From positions 1-64,000 of the forward strand of contig NZ_JAFCKF010000003.1 in NCBI RefSeq assembly GCF_018130545.1: DNA of 64,000 nt, read 5' to 3'. Made by a program: the position numbers and the translations under genes. Shown here piece by piece: positions 1-10,383 of the stretch (within the stretch, counting starts at the first letter, position 1; every line of letters starts with the position of its first letter). The notes beneath the pieces are model-generated. The model was not told the DNA's origin. It saw only the letters and a program-made list of their open reading frames with translations, and searched no databases. The stretch is from Bradyrhizobium tropiciagri (GTDB lineage: Bacteria; Pseudomonadota; Alphaproteobacteria; Rhizobiales; Xanthobacteraceae).

Positions 1-1610
<1,610 letters not shown>

Positions 1611-1612
1611 GG

Positions 1613-3145
1613 TCACAGAGGCAGGTTGTCGTGTTTCTTCACGGGGATCTCGACCTTCTTGTCCTTCAACATCGCCAGGGCCCGCGCGATTCGGCGGCGT
1701 GTCGAATGCGGCATGATGACATCGTCGATGTAGCCGCGTTCGGCGGCGATGAAGGGCGACAGGAAGCGGTCTTCGTATTCCTTGGTTCGCGCGGCGATCT
1801 TGTCGGGGTCGCCGATGTCGGAGCGGAAGATGATCTCCACCGCGCCCTTGGCGCCCATCACGGCGATCTGGGCGGTCGGCCAGGCGTAGTTGAGGTCGGC
1901 GCCGATTTCCTTCGACGCCATCACGTCGAAGGCGCCGCCATAGGCCTTGCGGGTGATGATGGTGACGAGCGGCACCGTGCACTGCGAATAGGCGAACAAG
2001 AGCTTGGCGCCGTGCTTGATCAGCCCGCCATATTCCTGCGCGGTGCCCGGCAGGAAGCCCGGCACGTCGACGAAAGTGACGATCGGGATGTTGAAGGCAT
2101 CGCAAAAACGGACAAAGCGCGCCGCCTTGCGCGAGGCATCCGAGTCGAGGACGCCCGCCAGCACCATCGGCTGGTTGGCGACGAAGCCCACGGTGCGGCC
2201 GGCGATGCGGCCGAAGCCGGTGACGATGTTCTTGGCGAAGGTCTCCGAGATCTCGAAGAAATCGCCCTCGTCGACGACCTTCAGGATCAATTCCTTCATG
2301 TCGTAGGGCTTGTTCGGATTGTCGGGGATCAGCGTGTCCAAGGACATGTCGACCCGGCCGATATCGTCGAAGCTCGGCCATTCCGGCACGCCGTCGCTGT
2401 TGTTCGACGGCAGGAAGTCGATCAGCCGGCGCATCTGCAGCAGCGCGTCGACGTCATTCTCGAACGCACCGTCGGCGATCGAGGAGCGCGTCGCGTGCAC
2501 CGAGGCGCCGCCGAGTTCCTCGGCGGTCACTACCTCGTTGGTGACGGTCTTCACCACGTCGGGGCCGGTGACGAACATGTAGCTGGTGTTCTTCACCATG
2601 AAGATGAAGTCGGTCATCGCAGGCGAATAGACGTCGCCGCCGGCGCAGGGGCCCATGATGACGGAGATCTGCGGGATCACGCCCGAGGCCTGCACGTTGC
2701 GGCGGAACACATAGGAATAGCCAGCGAGGGCCGCGACGCCCTCCTGGATGCGCGCGCCGCCGGCATCATACAGGCCGATGATCGGCGCCCTCGCCTTCAT
2801 CGCCATGTCCTGAAGTTTTGTGATCTTCAGTGCATGGGTTTCCGACAGCGAGCCGCCGAACACGGTGAAGTCCTTGGCGAACACGAAGGTCTTGCGACCG
2901 TTGACCGTGCCCCAGCCGGTGACGACGCCGTCGCCGGGGATCTTGTTCTTCTCCATGCCGAACTCGGTCGAGCGGTGCTCGACGAACATGTCGAATTCCT
3001 CGAACGAGCCCTTGTCGAGCAACAGCTCGATCCGCTCGCGGGCGGTGAGCTTGCCGCGGGCGTGCTGCGCCTCGATGCGCTTTTCGCCGCCGCCCAATTT
3101 GGCGCCGGCGCGCCGCTCTTCGAGGGTATCGAGGATGTCTTTCAT
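1613..3145 (-). CDS. pccB: Propionyl-CoA carboxylase, carboxyltransferase (beta) subunit
   Basis: This 510-residue carboxyltransferase transfers the carboxyl group from carboxybiotin to propionyl-CoA, feeding odd-chain fatty acid, branched amino acid and polyhydroxyalkanoate carbon into methylmalonyl-CoA. The start [12 protein letters not shown] and ending KKHDNLPL are typical of alphaproteobacterial PccB, and the length fits. The two crotonase-like halves each show their glycine-rich oxyanion loop: [13 protein letters not shown] in the N-terminal half and [18 protein letters not shown] in the C-terminal half. It is the first gene of a pccB-pccA operon, divergent from the DUF4260 gene at 3308. 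Whether it prefers propionyl- or another acyl-CoA cannot be settled by reading, but similarity to PccB looks strong. Confidence 0.95.
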   Translation of the reverse strand: MKDILDTLEERRAGAKLGGGEKRIEAQHARGKLTARERIELLLDKGSFEEFDMFVEHRSTEFGMEKNKIPGDGVVTGWGTVNGRKTFVFAKDFTVFGGSLSETHALKITKLQDMAMKARAPIIGLYDAGGARIQEGVAALAGYSYVFRRNVQASGVIPQISVIMGPCAGGDVYSPAMTDFIFMVKNTSYMFVTGPDVVKTVTNEVVTAEELGGASVHATRSSIADGAFENDVDALLQMRRLIDFLPSNNSDGVPEWPSFDDIGRVDMSLDTLIPDNPNKPYDMKELILKVVDEGDFFEISETFAKNIVTGFGRIAGRTVGFVANQPMVLAGVLDSDASRKAARFVRFCDAFNIPIVTFVDVPGFLPGTAQEYGGLIKHGAKLLFAYSQCTVPLVTIITRKAYGGAFDVMASKEIGADLNYAWPTAQIAVMGAKGAVEIIFRSDIGDPDKIAARTKEYEDRFLSPFIAAERGYIDDVIMPHSTRRRIARALAMLKDKKVEIPVKKHDNLPL

Positions 3146-3307
3146 TTGTTTCCGCCCGTGTTAGCTACAGTCCGCGTCCCGGCGCCAGCCGAGGGTCCGT
3201 TTGGTTCGGAAAAGGCTTTAGCACGGCCATTTCGGAACCGGAAAGCGGCTTGTGGGCAGGGCAAGCCGCAAAAACGGTAGGATTTTCCGACATCTGGGGA
3301 GATTGCG

Positions 3308-3712
3308 ATGACTGACACGACCACGGCCGAGACCGGCGCAGCGACCGGCGGGGTCCGCACCCTGCTCCGACTGGAGGGGCTGGTGCTGTTCATCGGGATG
3401 ACCGTGCTCTACTACAAGTGGGAGGGGTCCTGGCTGGTCTATGTGCTGCTGTTCCTGGTGCCGGACATCAGCTTTGCCGCCTACCTGATCAGCCCGCGGG
3501 CCGGCGCCATCGCCTACAACGCCGCTCACACCTATCTGACGCCGGTGGCGCTGATGACGCTGGGTTTTGCCGGCGAAGGACCGCTGGTGCTCTCGATCGC
3601 GATGATCTGGCTCGCCCATATCGGGATCGACCGTGCGCTCGGCTACGGGCTGAAATATTCCAGAGGTTTTGGCTTCACCCATCTCGGGCGAATCGGGAAG
3701 GAGCAGGCTTAG
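3308..3712 (+). CDS. DUF4260 family small integral membrane protein
   Basis: A 134-residue hydrophobic protein with about four membrane segments after a short polar N-terminus rich in Thr and Ala. The pattern RLEGLVLFIGMTVLYYKW, then LVPDISFAAYLISPRAGA, AAHTYLTPVALM and IWLAHIGIDRALGYGLKY matches my memory of the DUF4260 family, whose function is unknown. A GGGGAG ribosome binding site seven bases before the ATG fixes the start. The gene stands alone, divergent from pccB. No catalytic motif is visible beyond conserved Asp and His residues in or near membrane segments. Confidence 0.85.
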   Translation: MTDTTTAETGAATGGVRTLLRLEGLVLFIGMTVLYYKWEGSWLVYVLLFLVPDISFAAYLISPRAGAIAYNAAHTYLTPVALMTLGFAGEGPLVLSIAMIWLAHIGIDRALGYGLKYSRGFGFTHLGRIGKEQA

Positions 3713-3814
3713 GCTCGCCCGCTCTTCCTCGCGCCAGGCACGGCCGAGCAAATTGACAGCGTTCGCCCCGGTTGCTGTAGTCGAGGATCATCACGACGAC
3801 ATCCGGGGGATGAG

Positions 3815-4816
3815 ATGCTGACAGACTGGCGCCTGGCCGCGACCGCGATCCTGTTCTGCTGCGCCGTGCTGTTCACCTGCATCGAGACCAGCGCCCAGCA
3901 GATGCCGAAGGAAATCGCGGCGCGCACCGAGATCTACGCCATCCCATCGGTGACGATCTCCGACCAGCAGTTCCTGACCGGCGATCCCAACGGCAAGCCG
4001 GTCACCGTCGGCGGCGAATTCCGCATCGCGCAAGGCACCGGCCGGCTGCCGGTCGTGGTGCTGATGCACGGCTCGAGCGGCGTCGGCGCCGGAATGGACG
4101 GCTGGGTTCGCCACTTCAACGCCATGGGCATCTCGACCTTCGTGATCGACGGCTTCTCCGGCCGCGGCCTGACCGCCACCGGGCCGAACCAGGCGCTGCT
4201 CGGCCGGCTCAATCTGATCATCGACATCTATCATTCGCTGGAGATCCTCGCCAAGCATCCGCGGGTCGATCCGGAACGCATCGTGCTGATGGGATTTTCG
4301 CGTGGCGGCCAGGCCACGCTCTATGCCAGCCTCGACCGCTTCAACAAGCTGTGGAACAAGTCCGGCGTGCAGTTCGCGGCCTATATCCCGTTCTATCCGG
4401 ACTGCTCGACCAGCTATCTAACCGACACCGAGGTCGCGGCGCGGCCGATCCGGATCTTCCATGGCACGCCCGACGACTATAATCCGGTCGCTAGCTGCAA
4501 GGCCTATGTCGCGCGCCTCAAGGAGGCCAAGCGCGACGTGGTGCTGACCGAATATCCTGATTCCGCGCACGGCTTCGATGCCGGCCTGATCGGCAACAAC
4601 ACGGTGGTCGAGGCGACGGGATCGCAGACCGTGCGCCATTGCACCATCAGGGAAGGCGAAGGCGGCGTGCTGATGAACGCGTCGACAGAGGCGCCGTTCA
4701 GCTACAAGGATTCCTGCGTCGAACTCGGCCCGCATGTCGGCGGCAACCCGACCACCGCACTCGAGGCCCGCAAGGCGGTGAGCGATTTCCTGCAGGCGCT
4801 CTTCAAGCTGGGCTAG
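3815..4816 (+). CDS. Exported dienelactone hydrolase-like alpha/beta hydrolase
   Basis: A 333-residue alpha/beta hydrolase with a cleavable-looking signal peptide (about residues 1-28, ending ETSAQQ). The oxyanion region MHGSSGVG (84-91), the nucleophile elbow GFSRGG with Ser162, an acid in HGTPDDYNP (216-224) and the histidine in SAHGFD (His252) form a convincing triad. Dienelactone hydrolases normally use Cys; Ser here fits the exported branch of the DLH family. It is expected in the periplasm acting on an ester or lactone that I cannot name. GGGGGATGAG sits just before the ATG. It converges with the EamA transporter gene, and the stop codons overlap by four bases. Confidence 0.85.
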   Translation: MLTDWRLAATAILFCCAVLFTCIETSAQQMPKEIAARTEIYAIPSVTISDQQFLTGDPNGKPVTVGGEFRIAQGTGRLPVVVLMHGSSGVGAGMDGWVRHFNAMGISTFVIDGFSGRGLTATGPNQALLGRLNLIIDIYHSLEILAKHPRVDPERIVLMGFSRGGQATLYASLDRFNKLWNKSGVQFAAYIPFYPDCSTSYLTDTEVAARPIRIFHGTPDDYNPVASCKAYVARLKEAKRDVVLTEYPDSAHGFDAGLIGNNTVVEATGSQTVRHCTIREGEGGVLMNASTEAPFSYKDSCVELGPHVGGNPTTALEARKAVSDFLQALFKLG

Positions 4817-5739
4817 GCGAATCGCCGCGCGAACACCACGCAGACGACCACGAGCATGGTCGCGGCGATCATCGACCACGGCACCGGTTCATGCAGCAGC
4901 AGCCCGGCCAGCGCGAGGCCGAAGAACGGTTGCAGCAGCTGCAACTGGCCGACGCTGGCGATGCCGCCGAGCGCAAGCCCGCGATACCAGAACACGAAGC
5001 CGATCAGCATGCTGAAGATGGAGACGTAAGCGAGCCCGAGCCAGGCCGGCGCACCGATGCCCTGCCAGCTCGGCGGCAGCGTCATGATCGTCATCAAGAG
5101 CACCACCGGCGCCGAGAGCACCAGCGCCCAGGAAATCACCTGCCAGCCGCCGAGCCGGCGCGACAGCGTCGCCCCCTCGGCATAGCCGAGGCCACAGACG
5201 ATGATCGCCGCGACCATCAGCAGATCGCCGGTCAGCGACGCCGACCCGTCGCCCGACAAGGCGAAGGCTGCGACCGTTGCGCTGCCGATGCAGGAAAACA
5301 GCCAGAACCTTGGCTTCGGCCGCTCGCCGCCGCGCAGCACGCCGAAGATCGCGGTCGACAGCGGCAATAGCCCGATGAACACGATCGAATGCGCCGAGGT
5401 GATGTGCTGGAGCGCGAGCGCGGTCAGCAGCGGAAAGCCGATCACGACGCCGAGCGCCACGATGGTCAACGACACCAGGTCGCGCCGTTCCGGCCAAGGT
5501 TGCCGCAGCACTGCGAGCAGCACAGCGCCGAGCAGCGCCGCGATCGCAGCCCGCGCCGAGGTCAGGAACAGCGGCGAGAATCCAGCCACCGCGACGCGCG
5601 TCGCCGGCAGTGAGCCGCTGAAGATGATCACGCCGAGCAGGCCGCTGCCCCAGCCGTCCAGCGACGCGCCGCCGCTCCCCGCGCCCGCCCAGGACTTCCC
5701 CGACAATGACTTCCCCGACAATGTCTTCGAATCGCTCAT
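4813..5739 (-). CDS. EamA/DMT-family transporter
   Basis: A 308-residue inner-membrane transporter of the drug/metabolite superfamily, with ten predicted membrane segments in two EamA halves. The start is placed at MSDSKTLSGK (ATG 5739). The open frame continues upstream, but it would then run into the divergent MocR gene with non-membrane, arginine-rich sequence. The N-terminus carries a short Ser-Gly-Lys repeat (SGKSLSGKSW) encoded by a 15-bp DNA tandem repeat. Divergent EamA/MocR pairs are common, and the regulator usually controls the exporter, so an amino-compound export role is a reasonable inference. Substrate unknown. Confidence 0.9.
   Translation of the reverse strand: MSDSKTLSGKSLSGKSWAGAGSGGASLDGWGSGLLGVIIFSGSLPATRVAVAGFSPLFLTSARAAIAALLGAVLLAVLRQPWPERRDLVSLTIVALGVVIGFPLLTALALQHITSAHSIVFIGLLPLSTAIFGVLRGGERPKPRFWLFSCIGSATVAAFALSGDGSASLTGDLLMVAAIIVCGLGYAEGATLSRRLGGWQVISWALVLSAPVVLLMTIMTLPPSWQGIGAPAWLGLAYVSIFSMLIGFVFWYRGLALGGIASVGQLQLLQPFFGLALAGLLLHEPVPWSMIAATMLVVVCVVFARRFA
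5693..5728. repeat. 15-bp tandem repeat inside the EamA transporter 5' end
   Basis: Two exact copies of the 15-bp unit GACTTCCCCGACAAT (5693-5707 and 5708-5722) are followed by a partial, diverged third. Read on the minus strand the repeat encodes the Ser-Gly-Lys stutter near the transporter's N-terminus, before the first membrane segment. Confidence 0.8.
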
Positions 5740-5820
5740 CGCACACCTCGGCTTTCGCGGGCGACGATAGTGGCGACGGTCTGGCCAAGGCAGTAACGGA
5801 TCAGTACAATATCGCCAAAC

Positions 5821-5844
5821 TGTATGGGTAGAGGTAGGCATACA
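5821..5844. promoter_or_regulatory. Palindromic operator candidate between the EamA and MocR genes
   Basis: The 24-bp sequence TGTATGGGTA-GAGG-TAGGCATACA is an inverted repeat with 8 of 10 matching arm positions (outer six perfect). It sits between the divergent transporter start (5739) and the regulator start (annotated at 5846), which is where an autoregulated MocR protein would be expected to bind. Binding is inferred from position only. If it is a bound operator, the regulator's TTG start two bases downstream is doubtful. Confidence 0.55.
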
Positions 5845-5845
5845 C

Positions 5846-7264
5846 TTGCGGCAACCATCCAACGATCGCGCTATTTCGGCGCCGAAGGCGACCCGGACCA
5901 CCGATGTGATGAACGCGATCCGCGCCAGGATCGCGAGCCGCGCGCTCGCCGCCAACGACCGCCTGCCCTCGATCCGCAGCTTCGCCGCGACCATGGGCGT
6001 CTCGCCCTCGACCGTGGTCGAGGCCTATGACCGGCTCGCGGCCGAGGGCCTGATCCGGGCGCGGCCGGGGTCCGGCTTCTACGTCTCGTCCGCGGCGCTG
6101 CCGCCGCTGTCGCTGGCCAAGGACCAGCCGCAGCACGACCGCGCCGTCGATCCGTTCTGGGTGTCGCGGCAATCGCTCGACGCCGCGAGTGGCGCGCTGA
6201 AGCCGGGCTGCGGCTGGCTGCCTGCCGACTGGATGCCGACCGAAGCACTGCGGCGCGCGTTCCGCGGCCTGGCGCGAGCCGAGGACGCCGTGCTCGCCGA
6301 TTACGGCGCGACGCGCGGCTCGCTCGCCCTGCGCCGCACGCTGATGGCGCGGTTCGCCGACGAGGGCCTCGAAGTATCGCCCGAGCAGGTGCTGCTCACG
6401 ATGTCCGGCACCCAGGCGATCGACCTGATCTGCCGCTTCTTGCTGCGGCCGGGCGACACGGTGCTGGTCGACGATCCCTGCTACTTCAATTTCCGCGCGC
6501 TGCTGCGCGCCCATCAGGTCAAGCTTGTCAGCGTGCCCTACACGCCGGCGGGCCCCGATGTCGCAAGCTTCGAGGCGGTGCTCGAGGCCGAGCGACCGCG
6601 GCTCTACATCACCGTGTCCGGGCTGCACAATCCGACAGGGGCGACGATGTCGCCGCAGACCGCGCACCGCGTGCTGAATGCCGCCACCGCCTGCGATCTC
6701 ACCATCGTCGAGGACGACATCTTCGCCGATTTCGAGCCGGAGCCGTCGGCGCGGCTCGCGGCGCTCGACGGGCTGAACCGCGTGATCCGGATCGGCAGCT
6801 TCTCCAAGACGCTGTCGGCGTCGTTGCGCTGCGGTTTCATCGCGGCGCGCGCCGACTGGATCGAGCAGCTGGTCGATCTGCAAGTCGCGACCGGATTCGG
6901 CGGCCCCTGCGCGGTCGCGACCGAAATCATCGCCAGCGTGCTCGCGACCGGCTTCTACCGCAAGCATGTCGAGGAGCTGCGCCGGCGGCTCGCGCGCGCC
7001 CGTCGCGACGTCGGCGAGAAGCTGCAGCGCATCGGCATCGAGCCGTGGCTGATGCCGCGCGGCGGCTTCCAGCTCTGGTGCCGCCTGCCCGACGGCTGCG
7101 ACTCCGCCGACGTGGCGCGCGCGGCGCTCGCCGACAACATCGTGCTGGCGCCGGGCAACGTGTTCAGCACCACGCAATCGGCCACCGGCTTCATGCGCTT
7201 CAACGTCGCGCAATGCCGCGACCCGAAGCTGATGCCGGCGTTGCAGCGGGCGATCGGGCGCTAA
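5846..7264 (+). CDS. MocR-type GntR/aminotransferase-fold transcriptional regulator
   Basis: A 472-residue fusion of an N-terminal GntR winged helix (about residues 20-85, with RLPSIRSFAATMGVSPSTVV and GLIRARPGSGFYV) to a fold-type I aminotransferase-like domain. The PLP lysine is in SFSKTLSASLRCGF (about Lys321), with the DDP and NPTG elements upstream. MocR regulators sense PLP or an amino compound and usually control a neighbouring gene, here the divergent EamA transporter. The TTG start at 5846 has no ribosome binding site and touches the palindrome. GTG 5906 or ATG 5909, inside the first predicted helix, are alternatives, so the exact N-terminus is uncertain. Confidence 0.9.
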   Translation: MRQPSNDRAISAPKATRTTDVMNAIRARIASRALAANDRLPSIRSFAATMGVSPSTVVEAYDRLAAEGLIRARPGSGFYVSSAALPPLSLAKDQPQHDRAVDPFWVSRQSLDAASGALKPGCGWLPADWMPTEALRRAFRGLARAEDAVLADYGATRGSLALRRTLMARFADEGLEVSPEQVLLTMSGTQAIDLICRFLLRPGDTVLVDDPCYFNFRALLRAHQVKLVSVPYTPAGPDVASFEAVLEAERPRLYITVSGLHNPTGATMSPQTAHRVLNAATACDLTIVEDDIFADFEPEPSARLAALDGLNRVIRIGSFSKTLSASLRCGFIAARADWIEQLVDLQVATGFGGPCAVATEIIASVLATGFYRKHVEELRRRLARARRDVGEKLQRIGIEPWLMPRGGFQLWCRLPDGCDSADVARAALADNIVLAPGNVFSTTQSATGFMRFNVAQCRDPKLMPALQRAIGR

Positions 7265-7291
7265 GGCGCGCTCGATCGATGTAGCAGCACG

Positions 7292-7948
7292 CTACTTCTC
7301 CCCGACCTTGAACGGCTCCTCCTTGCCGGGCGGCACGGTTTCTTCGGCCATTGCCAGGATCATCGCGACCATCACGTAATTGCCGGCGAGCGCGGTGAGA
7401 TCGACGATCTGCTGATCGTTGAAGATCTTCTTGGCCCGCGCATAGGTCTCGTCGGAGACCTTCTTGGTCGTGGTGAGCTCGGTGACGAAGTCGTACACGA
7501 CGGCCTCGTCGTCGGCCATTTTCGACGGCCGGTCGCCGACCTTCAACTCTGCGATCACGTCCGGCGACAGCCCTGCCTTTGCCGCCAGCGGCGCATGCGC
7601 GAACCATTCGACCTGCGAGCGCCACTGCCGGCCGATGATCAGGATCGCGAATTCGTTCAGCCTGGTCGGCACGGAGGTCTGCCAGCGCAGATAATAGAAG
7701 AGATCGTACAGGCGCTGGCCGAGCACCGGGCTGCGGATGATCGGATTGTAGGGACCGCCGATGCCGACGCTCGACACCTTCATGATCTGCTCGCCGAGCG
7801 GCTTCTGCAGATCGCTGAGCTGATCCATCGTGAGCTGCGGGAAACGCGGCTCCTTGCTGGTGGCCGGTGCCGGGAACACCGTGGCCGCGAGCCAGCCGCC
7901 GGCTGCGGCCAGCGTGAGCGACGAAAGCCAGACAGTTGTTGAATGCAT
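7292..7948 (-). CDS. Exported carboxymuconolactone decarboxylase-like protein
   Basis: A 218-residue protein with an N-terminal hydrophobic signal (about residues 1-30) followed by a helical domain of the carboxymuconolactone decarboxylase/AhpD type. The segment EFAILIIGRQWRSQVEWFAHAPLAAKAGLSPDVI is the recognisable core. The CxxC peroxidase pair of AhpD is absent, so it is more likely a decarboxylase-like or unknown member. Export is unusual for this family and is inferred from the hydrophobic start. It converges with the MocR gene across a 27-bp gap. Confidence 0.85.
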   Translation of the reverse strand: MHSTTVWLSSLTLAAAGGWLAATVFPAPATSKEPRFPQLTMDQLSDLQKPLGEQIMKVSSVGIGGPYNPIIRSPVLGQRLYDLFYYLRWQTSVPTRLNEFAILIIGRQWRSQVEWFAHAPLAAKAGLSPDVIAELKVGDRPSKMADDEAVVYDFVTELTTTKKVSDETYARAKKIFNDQQIVDLTALAGNYVMVAMILAMAEETVPPGKEEPFKVGEK

Positions 7949-8031
7949 GATTCCTCCGATTTTGCTCTTATCGGAGGATGCTAGTCGAGCCGCACAGCAT
8001 CGACCAGCCGCGCTGCGCGTAGATCAGCCCC

Positions 8032-8844
8032 TCACAGCGCGACGATATCGGTGAGGCATTGCTGCGTCACGCTCATCCGCGCGTCGATCTGCGCCTGGGT
8101 CTTGCAGTCCATGTTCATCGCGAACACGGTGATGTCGCTGCCCTTCTCGGACCAGCCGACCAGCCAGCCAAGCGAGCCGTGCTCCTTGTCGGTCAGGCCG
8201 GTCTTGGCGCGAATGACAGCGTCGCCGACTTTCGTCACCGGAAGGATGTCGCACACCAGCTGCTGGCTGCGCTTGCCGACCGGCAGCACACCGCGGCGCA
8301 AGCGGTCGAGGAAATCGATCTGCTGCACCGGATCGATCCGCAAATTGCCGGTGACCCAGAACTGATCGATGCCGCCGCCGATGTCGCGGTTGCCGTAGTC
8401 GATGATGTCGACATACTTCTTCATCCGCTCCTCGCCGATCCGGCGGGCGATCTCCTGGAACACCGGAACGGCCGACACCGCGATCGCCGAGCGCAGCGTG
8501 TGGTCCTTGTTCCAGGCCTCGATGCTGCGGGTGACGCCGTCCCACTTGAAGACGTCCTTGTCGGGGTCCTGCACCACGCCGGTCTCGAGCGCGATCAGCG
8601 CATTCGGGATCTTGAAGGTCGAGGCCGGCAATTTGCCCTCGCCCGAGCGGGTCTTGTCGCTGGCGATAATCAGATAGTCGTCGATCTTGTAGCCGACGAA
8701 GGTGCCCTCGGTGCCGAGATCGAAGAACCGCTTCTGCAGATCCTCGCGAAACTCGCTGCGCTGGTAGGACACATTCGCAAAACTGCGCGACGGCAGGATA
8801 GCAGCGGCGGCAAACAGACCGAGCGCATGGCGACGATGGATCAC
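8032..8844 (-). CDS. Class D (OXA-type) beta-lactamase
   Basis: A 270-residue serine beta-lactamase that should hydrolyse penicillins in the periplasm. All class D motifs are visible: the active-site tetrad S75-T-F-K78 in PASTFKIPNALIALETG, the S-A-V box, YGN in DYGNRDIGGGIDQFW, and KTG in RAKTGLTDKEHGSLGWLVGW. The GTG at 8844 gives a clean N-terminus, IHRRHALGLFAAAAILPSRSFA. This resembles a twin-arginine signal; starting further upstream adds a long polar stretch. It is divergent from the repeat protein at 8976. No regulator or mobile element is adjacent, so it looks like an intrinsic chromosomal enzyme. Confidence 0.92.
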   Translation of the reverse strand: MIHRRHALGLFAAAAILPSRSFANVSYQRSEFREDLQKRFFDLGTEGTFVGYKIDDYLIIASDKTRSGEGKLPASTFKIPNALIALETGVVQDPDKDVFKWDGVTRSIEAWNKDHTLRSAIAVSAVPVFQEIARRIGEERMKKYVDIIDYGNRDIGGGIDQFWVTGNLRIDPVQQIDFLDRLRRGVLPVGKRSQQLVCDILPVTKVGDAVIRAKTGLTDKEHGSLGWLVGWSEKGSDITVFAMNMDCKTQAQIDARMSVTQQCLTDIVAL

Positions 8845-8975
8845 GGGAGACCTGGGCGAGTTGGGTTGGCGACGATGGTTGCTATCGTGGTAGAGCAATG
8901 ACAACCAAAACGCCAGATCAGGCGTGTGATCGCCAACTTGCCGACCCAGTTCGCGCTAAGGTTGAGGTTATCGGA

Positions 8976-10106
8976 ATGTCAAAACAGGGGCGCGTCTTGC
9001 GCGGGCTGCTCGTCACAATGTTTTGCCTTGCTGCCGGCCAAGCCGCCGCCGAGGCGCCATTCGTGCCACCCGGACTATCTCCACCGGACTACGAAGTCAC
9101 CACAACGGCAACGAAATCCTACGATCCGAAGGAAAGCAGCCAGATTGTGATGCATCACGGCAATTGGACCCACGTAACCACGAGTATAGATTCGTCAACC
9201 GGCCAATACTACCGGAGTAGCGGAATTACTATCGGCTTCTATGATTGGAGCGTTGGGATCAGCCGCGATCGCTTACGCTTGAACGGGGTCGACTACGAAG
9301 CGCGCAATACCGGTGAACGACAGAACCATCTCGGTGAAAGCTGCACAGTGTGGGAAACCCAACGGAACAAGCCCGAAGTCTATGGTCGCCTGAAATCCTC
9401 TGAATCCAGCTGCGTGACCGATGATGGCATCGAGCTCTGGCACAGATCTATTTACGGAGACAAAGTCGGAAGATCAATCGAGGCGACGAAGATCGAACGC
9501 CGGCCGGTTTCGGACAACGAGGTCCATCCGCCGCGCTCCCTGCTGGCGTTAGACTGGCCGGAGCAGGACGCGCCAGAACGTTCGACAAAGCCGGATTATG
9601 AGGTTGTCATGGAGCTCTCGGTCGGCGCCGACCGGCCAACGCCCGTGATCCGTACGGTTCGCCAAAGCGGCCTGTGGCGGTTCACCGAGGAGATCGATGG
9701 CCCACGTCGCAATATCGCAATCACTTACGATTCGGGGACGCGACTTAGCTACGAGAGCGACAGCGCCGGGATTCCCAATCGACTCTCGATCTGGCCGTTG
9801 AAATCAGGACTTCCGGTATCGACGAGCGCAGCGCTACCCGACCCACGATATGCACCAAAGGATTTAGGTCGAAGCGACACGATCCTTGGCGAGTCGTGTC
9901 GCTGGTACCACATGAACCCTGGGTGGACACACGGCTTCACATCGGCCTGCAAGACCGAAGACGGGATCGTGCTCAAGGAGGAGTCTCATTCAAGAATAGA
10001 CGATCGGACATGGACCGCCACACGCCTGACGCGGCGCCCGGTCTCGATCGACGAGGTCAAGCCTCCCGCCGAACTGTTGCAGCCGCACACCTGGGGCCTC
10101 GACTGA
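8976..10106 (+). CDS. Secreted two-repeat protein of unknown function
   Basis: A 376-residue protein that I do not recognise. A signal peptide (about residues 1-25) is followed by two homologous repeats, about residues 37-192 and 206-368. Shared elements are PDYEV at the start of each, LGESC (119-123 and 304-308), a second cysteine (146 and 325), DDGIEL/EDGIVL, and RRPVSxxEVxPP (175-186 and 353-364). The paired cysteines suggest one disulfide per repeat. The ATG at 8976 is chosen because GAGG lies eight bases upstream and the signal peptide begins there. Base composition looks lower in GC than neighbouring genes. It is divergent from the beta-lactamase. Confidence 0.85.
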   Translation: MSKQGRVLRGLLVTMFCLAAGQAAAEAPFVPPGLSPPDYEVTTTATKSYDPKESSQIVMHHGNWTHVTTSIDSSTGQYYRSSGITIGFYDWSVGISRDRLRLNGVDYEARNTGERQNHLGESCTVWETQRNKPEVYGRLKSSESSCVTDDGIELWHRSIYGDKVGRSIEATKIERRPVSDNEVHPPRSLLALDWPEQDAPERSTKPDYEVVMELSVGADRPTPVIRTVRQSGLWRFTEEIDGPRRNIAITYDSGTRLSYESDSAGIPNRLSIWPLKSGLPVSTSAALPDPRYAPKDLGRSDTILGESCRWYHMNPGWTHGFTSACKTEDGIVLKEESHSRIDDRTWTATRLTRRPVSIDEVKPPAELLQPHTWGLD

Positions 10107-10119
10107 CGCGCGTCTAGCG

Positions 10120-10383
10120 CTACCGAGCCCGGCCCGACATCCGCAGCACGAACACCAGCACTTCGGCGACGGCCTTGTAGAGCTCGGCCGGAATCTCGTC
10201 GCCGAGCTCGACATTGGAGAGCGCGCCGGCCAGGACCTCGTTCTCCTCGATCGGGATGTCGTTGGCCTTGGCGACCTCGATGATCTTTGCGCCGATCGCG
10301 CCCTTGCCTTTAGCGACCACGCGCGGCGCGCCGGCATGGTCGTAATGCAGCGCGACCGCGAGCTGGTTCTGCGTCTCGCTCAT
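10120..10383 (-). CDS. Stand-alone FlhB-like C-terminal domain protein
   Basis: An 87-residue protein matching only the cytoplasmic C-terminal part of FlhB/YscU export-switch proteins. It starts just after the position of the NPTH autocleavage site: LAVALHYDHAGAPRVVAKGKGAIG, then IPIEENEVLAGAL and EIPAELYKAVAEVLVFVLRM. It has no membrane region and no NPTH. The ATG overlaps the stop of the FliK-like gene by four bases (ATGA), so the pair is translationally coupled. FliK-family proteins bind this domain of FlhB to switch export specificity, so a partner role is likely. Bacillus YlqG/YlqH is a comparable pair. Confidence 0.88.
   Translation of the reverse strand: MSETQNQLAVALHYDHAGAPRVVAKGKGAIGAKIIEVAKANDIPIEENEVLAGALSNVELGDEIPAELYKAVAEVLVFVLRMSGRAR

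Noticed and set aside
1631-3280. 549-codon open frame on the plus strand opposite pccB
   Set aside because: Antisense shadow of pccB with biased composition and no family features.
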